A stretch of 64,000 bases of DNA, taken from NCBI GenBank assembly GCA_000727475.1, contig KL647319.1, positions 641,840 to 705,839 on the forward strand, given 5' to 3'. Both the position numbers and the translations under genes were made by a program. The stretch comes from Sarcocystis neurona. Its lineage: Eukaryota > Apicomplexa > Conoidasida > Eucoccidiorida > Sarcocystidae. Of this stretch, positions 1 through 11,000 are shown in pieces. The notes under the pieces were generated by a model that was not told where the DNA came from, did not search any database, and worked only from the letters and a program-made list of their open reading frames with translations. How positions within the stretch are numbered: the first letter of the stretch is position 1; every line of letters begins with the position of its first letter.

Positions 1-1507
1 GCTGCTGCTCTGCCTCCTCCTGCTGCTGCTGCTCTGCCTCCTCCTGCCGCTGCTCTGCTTCCACCTGCTGCTGCTCTGCCTCCTCCTGCCGCTGCTCTGC
101 TTCCACCTGCTGCTGCTCTACCTCGTCCTGCTGGTGCTCTGCGTCTCCCGCTGCTGCTCTTGTGCCTGCTGCTGCTGCTCCTCCTTCGCTTCCTGCTGCT
201 CATTCTCACCTGCTTCTTCGATACTTCCCCATGCTCTCCTCCAGCTCTGCTTCTTCCCAGCACTTCTCTTCTTCCTGCGTCTCTTCTACTTCTTCGGTCT
301 TCTTCCCTTTTGCTTCTGTTCACCAGATCTCTTCTTCCGCTTTCTACGTCTCTTCTGCTTCTCCGTCTTTCTTCTTTTGCTGCGCATTCCTTCTGCTTCT
401 TTGCTTCACTGCCTTCTTCCTGTCTCTGCGTCTCTTCTGCTTTTCCACGCGTCCTTCTTTTGCTGCGCCGTTTGCTGCCCACGTCTTCCGTCTTCTGCTG
501 CCCTCTCACTTCTCTCTTGACTGCTGCCTTCTTTTTTCCCCTTTTTCTCTGCTCTGCTGCACCTGCTGCTCCCTCCCCTCCTCGCCGGCACCTTCTTTGT
601 CCTCAAAATCTGCTGCTGCTCTGCTCTTCCTTAATGCTGCGGCGCCCTTCCTCTTCTTTTTTGCTGCTGCTATTGCCGTTGGATTCTCTTTTTCTCCTTG
701 TTTGTTCTTATTCTTTCTCCTCTTCTTCTTTGTCTTTTTCTGCTCCTTCTCTTCCGCTTCCTCTTCTCCCACGACTTCCTTTTCTTCTTCTTTTCGTGGC
801 CCTTCCTGTCCTTTGTCTTCTCCTGTCCTTTTTTTTTCTCTACTTTCTGGTCTTCTACTTCCTTGCCTTTCCTTGTACGCATGCTTCTCCCCATGACGTC
901 CCTTTCTTCTTCTCTCTATTCTCCCTCTATTTTTTTCATTTCTTTGTTATCCCAACACTTCTCTTCTTTTCCCGTTTGCCTTCCCCACCATCCGTCTCTC
1001 CTGGAATTCCTGTCCCTTCTTTTCTCTCCATCTTTCCCTGTTCAACTACCACCCCGTTGACCCGACGGTTCAGGCGTTTTTGCCTAGGTGTATTCTCCCG
1101 GCGTCCACAGCAAAATAGAGAGGAACCCCTCGGCCCTTGCTATTCTTCTTCTTCTTCGTTTCTCTTCAAGGGTTCTCTTTACCTTCCTCTCCGTACGTCT
1201 CCTCCTCCTTTCTTCTTCTTTTTCTCGTTCTTCTTTCGTTCACTCAGAAGCTGCCTTGGGAATTCTTCAGGAGCTCTTGGCTCTTCAAAGCTGTTGCTGC
1301 TGTTGCTGCTGCCACGCTTCCTCCCTTCCTGCTCTCCTGCTGCTTCTTCGTATTTTTCTTTTCTCGCTTTCTTCTTGTTCTTCTCCGTCTTCTCCTCCTC
1401 CTCCTTCTCGTCTTCTGCACCATCTTTTGTCCCGTGTGTCCTCCCTTTCTGCCCACGGTCGTAGCTCTTCTTCGTCCCTGTGGCCTTTCCGTCCCCTCTT
1501 TCTTCAG
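1..1507 (+). other. 3' part of an IFT122 intron: CTG repeat, then a long pyrimidine tract
   Basis: No coding sequence is supported. The first ~190 bases are CTG/CTC triplets with an imperfect ~45-base tandem unit (copies start near 34 and 79). From ~190 to ~1500 the plus strand is almost purely C and T, with no purine run of length. It ends in a strong acceptor (T/C tract then CAG at 1505-1507) directly before the first recognised IFT122 exon. Open frames here rich in Ser, Leu, Phe and Cys are the product of stop-poor pyrimidine sequence. The upstream exons (WD40 repeats) must lie left of the window. Confidence 0.7.
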
Positions 1508-1969
1508 GCAGCCTGGTGCGGGAGTGGCTGCTGCCTGCACTCGTCAGATATATCAAAGTTGTAGGGGGCCCGCCAGGAGGCGAGAGTGTCTTGGCCGGGT
1601 TGAAAAACGGAGAAATTCTGGAAGTCTTCATCAACCGTCCCCAGCCGTTGGTGCTGCTCAAGCTCCATCCCCAGGCATGCGTGCACTGCGTCGATATTTC
1701 TCCGCTGAAGACGAAACTTGCTGCTGTCGCCCTGATGCCCCCCCCGCCTCCCCAGCAGCAGCAGAACCGGCAGCAGAAACAGCAGCGGGGAGGCCAGGGC
1801 CATCAGACCGGAGCAGACACGCAGAAGAAGCAGCTGACTGTCTACGACTTAGAACAGCAGCAGGTTCTTTATCAGCAGCAGAACGTCGACTCCGTCGCGT
1901 GGAACGTCGCCGCAGATGAAATGCTCGCCTATACATGCAGCGCGACCAGCACTCTCTACATTCGATGTG
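1508..1969 (+). CDS. IFT122: IFT122 exon: end of second WD40 propeller
   Basis: Acceptor TCTTCAG ends at 1507 and donor GTAGGG starts at 1970. The exon starts with two bases of a split codon and ends in phase 1. The REW...RYIKVVGGPPGG motif is followed by a poly-Gln insertion (near 1755-1800) and then VYDLEQQQVL and DSVAWN, which match consecutive blades in animal IFT122. Confidence 0.85.
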
Positions 1970-4874
1970 GTAGGGCATAAGAAAAGGCGGCAGACGAAAA
2001 CAACCCCGGCGATATGCAGGGCAACAGCGAGCAGGCAGCAGCACACAAGGCGGCAGTAGACACCCCGCAGCAGAAGGAAGCTCAGAAGGCCTTGCTGCTG
2101 TTTTGCAGGCTGCGATAGAGCAGCAGACGCTAGTGTTGCCGGGCAAGAGAGCACGAGGGTGCTGCTGGGGCTCTTCACACCTCTTCCCCCATGACCTCCT
2201 GCTGCCGCTCTTACGCCTGCGTTCCTGCGCGTCTGCACCTGCTGCTCTTTGTCTGGGAGATTTTGCCTGCAGCTGCTGTTGTTGTACAGTCTGTCTTGCT
2301 TCTCTTCTTTTCTGATAGCCGGGCCCGCTCCGCTCTCTTTCTGCTGGAGTTGCTTCTTTTTGCTGCTCTTGCTGCTGTTGTCGCCTCTTCTTTAGTGTTT
2401 TCCTGCTGTTTTTTCCTCCACCTCTGCTGCTGCTGTGCTTCTTCTTCCGCTACTTCCCTCACTGCCACAGATCTCCCTCCTCCTGCTGCTGCTGCTTCTT
2501 CTCTCGCTGCTCTCTCCGCTGCTGCTTGTGGCGTGGCACCTGCTGCTTCGCTACATTCTTCTCCTTGCTTACAAGATGCCTTCTTGCTACTTATTCTTTT
2601 TTTCCTGCTGCTGCATCTTCTTCTGCTCAACTTTCCTCACGGCATCACCCGCAGCTGTCTCCTTTTGTGATGCTTCTCACTGCTGCACGTTTTACCTCCC
2701 CTCGTGGTCGCACCTGCTGCTGCCTTCCTACCGCTGCTGCGGCTGCTTTTCTGCTCGGCTGCTTCTCCCGCCGCCTCACCTGCTGCTGCTGCTGCTTTTC
2801 TGCTCAGCTGCTTCTCCCGCCGCCTGACCTGCTGGGGCTGCTGCTTTTCTGCTCGGCTGCTTCTGCCGCCGCCTCACCTGCTGCTGCTGCTGCTTTTCTG
2901 CTCGGCTGCTTCTCCCGCCGCCTCTCCTGCTGGCGCTGCTTCTTTTCTGCTCGGCTGCTTCTGCCGCCGCCTCACCTGCTGCTGCTTCCTTTCTCTGCTG
3001 CTTCTGCCGCCTCTTCACCTGCTGCTGCCCGACACTTGCGACTGCAGCGCTGGACTCTCCTGCTTCTTTGTCTGCATGGCTTGCTGGCAGGGCTGCTGGC
3101 CTCACACTCGCAGAGACTCGAAGGATTGATCCTGGGCTTCCGTGGGTCGCGGGTCTATTTTTTGAGAGCCAGTGCCGTGGGAGGCGAGGACGTGGTGCTA
3201 TCTGCCTCATTGCACGCGCTGCTGCAGCAGCAGGACATTGCTGGGGCGTACTCGGTGGCTTGTCTGGGAGTGAGTTCTGAAGACTGGAGGCGTCTAGCGC
3301 TGGCTGCTGTTCAGCAGCTCGACTTTTTGCATGCGCGGAAGGCGTTTCGTCATTTGAAAAGCTATCGTGGCGCCTGGTTAGTGCAGATGGTCGAGACGGA
3401 GGTGGAGGAGTATCGCAGCAGAAACAAGGCGCAGCAGCCGCTGCAGCCCAAGACGGCGAAAACGACCAGCGCCGTAGGGGAAGAGAGACAGCAGGAGAAA
3501 GACGAAGGAGGAGAGAACGCAGGAAGCAGCAAGACGCAGGAACAGCGGCAGCCGCAGCTGCCCGAGAAGCTTCAGCAGCAGCTCGAGCAGCAGCGGAAGC
3601 AGGTTGAGAGGAGGGAGCAGCACAACTGGGGGGACGAGAGCGAAGAGGAGCGGCTGAATCAGCAGCAGAAGATGAAGAAGCAGGCGGAAGAACAACAGCA
3701 GCAAGAAGAACAGGAAAAAGAGGGAGGGAACGACCCAACGGAGCAGCAAAGGAAGAAGCAGCAACAAAGGCAGCAGCAGCAGCAAGAAGAACAGGTGGCG
3801 CTGGCAGTGAAGCAGCAGGAGGAGGAAGAGAAGAAGGCAGCGCTCTGCATCGCAGCAGCGCTCGTGGCTGCGTTCGAACAGAGATATGATGCCGCAGCAG
3901 AATACTGGGCATGCGTCGGACAGTACCACAGAGCAGCTTCAATGTTCAGAGACCTGCGACAGCATGTGAAGGCAGCTTACTGGGAAGCCGAAGCAGCAGC
4001 AGCAGCAACAGGCCTGCGAAGGCTGCAACAGCAGCAGCAGCCGCAGCAGCAGCCTCCGAAGAAACTCGAAGAGCTGGTGGCTTCTCGCTTGAACAGCAGC
4101 GGAACGGCTGAAGTGCAGCAGGTCAGCAACATGTACACCTGCCGCCGCTGCTGCAAGAGTGCAGCAGAAGCTGTGTGCTGCTGCTGCGTGCCTCTCTGAA
4201 GGAAAACCCTGGCAAAAGAAAAATGTTTCTGCGGCCTCACAAGTGCAGAAAATTTGTTTTGCACTGTCGCCTACTGGCGTGTTATATAAATCTACACAAA
4301 CACGAAATGGCGGGGAAACAGAACGAACTGTATGTGCGCATATACTTCTTGGTGTATATATATATATGTTTTCCCCACCTTGCCACTGTACTGCAATATA
4401 TACACACATGTATATGTGTACACATATGTGTACAGGTGTGTCCACATACCTACACACGGGGGTCTGTATGTGCACCCTACTACTATATACTAATATATTG
4501 CCATTTCTTTATACACGTCAAGAAACATATATATATATATATATATTATGTAGACAGATAGATAGATAGAAACGTAGCTAGAATTACATATACAGAGAGT
4601 ATCACACATATGTACATATATATAGAGAGAGAGATTGACACATATCCAGAAACAGATATATATGTACGCCTATATTTCGACAGACATATATATGACAGAC
4701 ACACACCTATGCCTATAAGGTTTAGCGGAGATGAGAAGAAAAAGACAAGTTCGTTCTTCAGCGTCGGCACCTCCTTAATCCCCGGAAATCTCTGTTTGTT
4801 GCTGCACACATTGTCCACTTGACGCTCGCCATCGCACTGTATCAGTAAGCCAGAGTAAACATACACGTGCCCAC

Positions 4875-4906
<32 letters not shown>

Positions 4907-5048
4907 CTGCAAACACAGTCGTCATTCTACACCTATCTGCGCATATATATATGTGGATATCTATCTGTTTACCTATATATTCACCTATTTCTCCGTACCT
5001 ATCAACCTGTACATATATATAAATATATAGTTGTACATCTCTCTTTCA

Positions 5049-5081
<33 letters not shown>

Positions 5082-8000
5082 GGCACACACCTATCTTCCT
5101 ACATAATTCTATCCACCTGTATATCCCCTGTATAGATGAGTACACAGCTCCCTCTCTCTCTCTCTATATATATATATATGGAAATGTGTGGTTGTGTGTG
5201 TGGATTACTTATTTGAATGAAGTGTCTATTTTTTTTGCCTTTTGCTTCGCACTCAGGCGTCGCCCCTTCTGTCGAACGCTGCTGCCTCTACTCCTGCTGC
5301 TGCTGCTATCGCACCTGTCGCTGCTGCGGCTTGGACGCCGGCTGACACGTCTTCCGCTACAGCAGCTCCTGCAGCTGCTGCTTGCTCTGCAGCAGTCGAT
5401 CGCCCGTCTGCGTCTGCTGCTGCTGCGTCTGCTGCTACTGCTTCTGCTGCTGCTGCAGCTCTTGCCTCCCCTGTTACTTCCGCTGCTGCTGCCGCTTCTT
5501 CGCTTGCTGCTGCGGCTGCTTTATACGCGAAGACGCGGCAGTGGGACAAGGCGTTGGAGTGGTATGCGCGTGCCGGGGCTGTCAGCAGCATCATGAAGAT
5601 AGTTCGAAGCACTTCTCCTCCTGCTGCTGCTGCTCATGCCTCAGCAACTGCAGCAGGCAACGGCGAACTCAACCAAGCAGCAGGGACAGCCGCAGCACCG
5701 GCCCCGAGGGGGAGAAGAAGACAAAGAGGAAGAACAGCGGCAGCGAGGCGCAGATCTACAGTAGCAACGGGACAAGCTGAAATGAGAAAAGGAGAACAAG
5801 AAGAAGCGGCAACAGACGAAGAGGAGGAGAAGGAAGAAGAGGAAAAGGGAGAGAGAGACGAGGAGAAACGAAGAATTTTTTTGAAGGCAGCAGAAGTTTT
5901 GACAGCAGGAGGCTACTTTCACTTTGCTCGGGAGACGCTGTTGAAACTGGGGAACCAGCAGTTGCTGGCAAAACTTCTTCTCGAACATGGGAAGACGGAA
6001 GAAGCTCTTGCGATTGCCAAGCAGGTGTGCGGAGCAGCAGCAGCAACAGCGAAGAAGAAGAAGAGGAATAAGTCAGAAAGAGCGGCTGAAGAGAAGACGC
6101 AGTTGTGGGAAGGCAACAGCAGCAACAGTAGAATCTGCTGTGGGGGAGACTGCGAGAAAAAAAGAAGCAGGAGCAGCAGCAGCTGCTCAACAGCAGCAGC
6201 GGAAAGGGGAGGAGAAGGAGGATGACGTCATTGGGTAGCAACAGCAGCAGAAACAAAACGGTAGCAGGAAAATTGTGTAAATTTGTCCGGCTTCCTTTCC
6301 ACCAACAGCCCCGCCACTCTTTTAGAGAAGCAACCCGCTTCAAAGTTACTCGTCTCGGCATGCAGCCTAGTGTACTCCCAAGTGAGGAAGCATCTACAGT
6401 CGTAACAGAAATTCTCCACGCATATAATCGGGTAGCTGTATCTGCATGCGAAATTGCTCGGAGCTCCTTTGCTGTTAATTCGGACACTGCCGTTCAGCAG
6501 CAGAGTTAATGCAAACCGACGACTCTTTCTCTGCAAATCCGTCGGGTCGTGCTGCTGCTGCTGCAGCCAGGCCGTTTTCTCTTCACGCACGTTCCTCTGG
6601 GGATCGAAAAGGCAATGTGCAGCTGTCGCCTTTTCTTTTCGTTCCTCCAGAGTTACACACTACACTACAACGTAGACATTCTTGTCAAGACAGAGAGAGA
6701 AAATGAAATGTCGGTGGCGAGCACACGCACCAATGTGACCTAACCCAGCGTATCGGAGAGATGTTCTTGACCATATATATATATATATATATATATATGT
6801 ATCTAGAGGAAGAAAGAAAGGCAGAGAGAGAGAAAGAAGGAAGCAGCAGCAGCAGAAGAAGGGAAGGAAAACTGAAATGTGTATGTACACGTGTGAATTG
6901 CTGCCGTAGAGGAAGGTGGAGAATACTTGTGGGTGTGCAGCTGCTGCGTGCTGCCTGTTTCCCGTAGATGATTCTTCCGCGTTCGGTGTCTCCCGCCTTC
7001 GGGGAGCTGCCTCTTCGTCTACTTGTTGCATGCACTACAAAAGCTGCTGCCTGCCCAGCAATATTGCCACCTTGTATATACTTCCTTTAATACCACAGAT
7101 GCGTATGTCTGTCCTTTTCCGTCTCTTCCCGCCCAGACGACCTATGCAGCGTATATATCAAGAGAGATAAACACACAGCAGCAGAAGATAGGGAAGTGCC
7201 GCGAGAGACACGGGAAGAGTCAAAGAGACAGAGAGAAGGAGAGAGCAGAAAAGAGAAGAAAGGGCGAGAGAAAGAGACGGAGAAAGACAGAGAGAAAGCT
7301 TGGTATATGCATGCCAAGGGATCGACCGGGCAGTGTGTGAACCGTTGCTCACAGCCGTTATTCCTCTGCTCCTCTCTTCCGGTCTTTTTGGGGGTACGGG
7401 GGCACACAGACGCTCTCCGAGCGATTTCTCACGCATGCGTTTTCCTCATTATCTTTGTGTTTCCTCTCAGCACGCAAATTTGGCCGGAGAAATAAGTCTC
7501 GCCTATGGGAGGAAGTTGGTAAGAGAGAAGAAGTTCGAAGAAGCCGCAACGGTGCTGACACAGGCAGGACACTACGAGGAGGCCCTGGTGTTGCTGCTGC
7601 AGCTGCTGATGCTCAGTCTGCAGCAAGGCCACTTCATGCTTGCAGCAAGGAGCTGCTGGGCATGCGCCAAGCTCTTCCTCCATATAAAGTATTCTCCGCG
7701 GCAGAAGCAACGGCAGCAACAGGGCCGCAGTCAGCAACACCGGAAGCAGCAAGAAGCAGAAGAAAAAAACGACGAGAAAGAGGCGCTCTTTTCCCCCCCA
7801 GCTGCTACTGTGGCCGCCCACAAGCTGCATCCTAACATGCCTGCACCGAAGAAAGCAGTGGCAGGGGCACGGATGCAAGCAGCAGCACCTGTAGAAGAAA
7901 CCGCAGCACCAGTAGCAATGCAAGACTGTTGTGACTACCCCAGACAAAACCCAGGACAGGCTGCTCCACTGCCTAATTCCTCTTATTCTTCTGCTTCTGC

Positions 8001-11000
8001 TGCTGCTACGTCTACATGCCCGCCGTTTTCTGTCTCTTCGCCTCCAGCCTCCCTGCCGCCTGTGGCTTTCTACGGGTACCGTCTTTTCCGGCGGCTGGGG
8101 GAAATTTATTTTGCGTACCACGTGATCCGCCGAGAGGAAGAAACGGGAATCTTCCGGGTGCATGCAGAAACCCAGACAGTTTCTGCTCTCCGAATCTGTG
8201 TGCTATTTAACGCGTCCGTTTTCTTGTACAACTACCTCTTCGCCCCTCTCACTTCACCTGGGTCGAGAAAGACGACTTCTTCTTCCTCGGGTGCGCCTTG
8301 CTCTTCTGCTGCTGCTGCTGCCGGCCGTCCTTCCGGAGAGTCGCCACCGACGCCCGTGCAAGGCAACGGAAACGACCCCGTGTCAGCGAGAAGTTCAGCA
8401 CAAGCGCGGACAGAAACAGGTGGTAGCAGCAGTCTTAAAGCAGCAGCAACAGCAGCATCCCAAAGTGCCGCTTCCTTTCCCGCAGGCAGAGGGTCTGACG
8501 CGCACGTGCGGAGCAGCAGCGGCAGAGCATTTGTGTCGGCCATTCCGCACGGGAAATTGAAAGCCCTGCTGCAGCGGAGTGGACTGATCAGAGCATCAGC
8601 AACAGCAGAGGAGGAGGATGAGGAAGAGGAGGAAGCAGCGGCAGCAGCACCGCCGCCTGGCATTCGAGAGAGCTTTGTGCTGCTGACCCTGGCCGCTAGC
8701 GCCTTGCAGCTGAAGGCCGCAACCGTGAGTCTCCTACCAACCGCTACTGCGTCCAGAGAGAAAAGAATTACATAGATGTGGCAAGTGTGTAGACTGAGGG
8801 AGAGGCTCAGGAGAAGGAAGAAAAAAGAAGGAAGAATAAGTAACAGAACGTGGCCGCACGACCTAGGAGAACGAGCAGCCAGTGCCTACACGGACCTACT
8901 TTGGTACACACACACGTGGACGTAACTGGTACAGAAAGTACTCAAGCCTGTACACGTATCTACATCTACGCATATGTAGACAAGTGTTAGGAGAGAGCCC
9001 TGCGTATATTTGTTTTTATACGTGTGTTGTTTGGCAGCGTTTCTTCATGCGGCGCAGTAGCGAACTCCTGCGACGTGCCCTCGGAAAGTTCCTCCTCGCA
9101 TGCACGTCGGCGAGCACAAGGCGGTTTGCGCGTGCACGAGTCCCTTTTGAGTAAACTTAGCTCATGCATGCGACTCCTTTTTTCGCTGCAAATGATCAAT
9201 AGCGTCACTGCTCGGACTGCGTGCTGCGTTTGCTCTAGAAAAAGGGACTGCATGCAAATGGCGACTTTGCGTGCGGCTAGGTCCTTCGCACGTCACCCAC
9301 TACTACAACTTGGAGCTCGAAACGCCTTGTAGCTAGCTTTTGTCTTTCCGCAAGGCTCTGCGCGCAGGAAGTCGCTTTTCACTTGGAGATTTGAACTGCG
9401 TGAGGGTACCCCACACCGTGCATGCAATCAGCTCCTCTGCGTGCAGTGGCGTACAACCTGTGGCTCGAAGTTGGAGTCTACCTATGTCTCTGCGCCAGAG
9501 TAGTTTTCTTATTTAGGTCCACGCATTTACGCTCAGCCAGTCGCCCTCCTTGCAGCTGCAGTCGTTGCGTGTACCGAGCTTCTCGGATGAATTCGCGTGG
9601 TTTACATGGGACCAGCTCCTCTGCAGGCAAACTGCCTCCCGGATGCTGCCACTTGCTTCTCACACGGGTAGATTCTCCGCATGCAGCGAGCCCGTTGAAA
9701 ATCTCACGCCCGGACGCACACGCCTTGTTTTTTTCTAATTATAGAGAGAAGCGAATCTAGCTCACTGCAGACCGCCGTGTTGTGTGCTCTCTTTCCGAGT
9801 GGCATTCTGTGGGACGCCCTCTACCCTACGCCTGCCTTCCTACCAAGCTTTCGTGCAGCGATGAAAGTTTACTGCGCATGCAAGCTTGCGTTTTTTACTG
9901 TGTAGCTCTCACAGACACAGTCAGTGGACAGCCTAATGCATCACACCCTCAGCCTTCTTGAAATGCACCCGGGAGGTGCTCTCCAGCTGCGCCAGGCTCG
10001 TGTCCCAGTTCTGGGAGACACAGCGATTCTTGCATGCACCGGTGTAGCTGCTCTTAGAAGGGGTAAGAGTGTCTGTCCGCGACGATATATAGGGCAGAGA
10101 ATCAGGTGCGAAAAAGCCAGATGGCCGTAGACGGAGTGCCGCCTTCCTCTTTCTCTTTTTCTGACGCGTGTGCTGCTGCTGGTACCGGTGCTGCTGCTGA
10201 GGGTCCTGCAGGAAGGGCGCAATGCCTGCCGGCGACTGCAGGCGCTGCGTCTGCCTGACGCATGGCAGCACAGCGCGGCACAATTGGTTTTGCAAGTCAA
10301 GTCCGTTCCTCTTTTTTCCGTTGCTGCTGCGTCTTCTTCTTCCTCTCGAATTCGATGGAAACTAGCAGATCTCTTTGCGTGCGCCCGCTGTGGACACAAG
10401 CAAGGCGTGCTTGCTGCAGAACGCGTACCGCTTACATTCAGCGAGTGCTGCTCGTCCTGCGGGCAGGTGCGCGTGAGGGAATTTGGCGGCTTCTCTCTCG
10501 TCAGCGGCATCGATTTCCGCATGCAGCGGCGGAAGACAGCAGGGGGAGAAGCAGCAATCGCAGGCGCCGACGGAGCAGCAGAAGCCGCACGCGTGAAGCA
10601 GCTGCTGCTCGCAGCGCAGCCTTTTGCGAAGAAGACCGCAGTCCAAAGTACGCAGGCGGAGACAGAACAAGCCGCATGGCCTCGTGCACATATATACATA
10701 GAGAGATAGAAGGATGTAGACACATGCAAAGAGAAAAAGAGAAAGAAAGATATGTAGACGCACGCAGAGACGCTGATATATATCTAGAGAGAGAGAGAGA
10801 AAGAGAGAGATGCAGATACATGCAAAAATGTTGATACTTCTAAGTATCTGGACACGTCTGTAGACCTAGAGAAATCTACATACCCTTGTACTGTGATTCC
10901 ACCGTAGACCTCCTGCGTCCCTGTGAGTGTCCATGTATCTATCCGCGCAGTGTTTCGACTAGATACGAATCACCACGCGTGCTGACGTACGTTTCGCGGG

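Noticed and set aside
160..1919. Long Ser/Leu/Phe/Cys-rich plus-strand frames
   Set aside because: Pyrimidine-rich DNA rarely encodes stops; the real IFT122 exon starts at 1508 after a strong acceptor, in another frame.
2735..3035. CRISPR-like regular array
   Set aside because: Units abut without unique spacers; it is a minisatellite in a eukaryotic intron.
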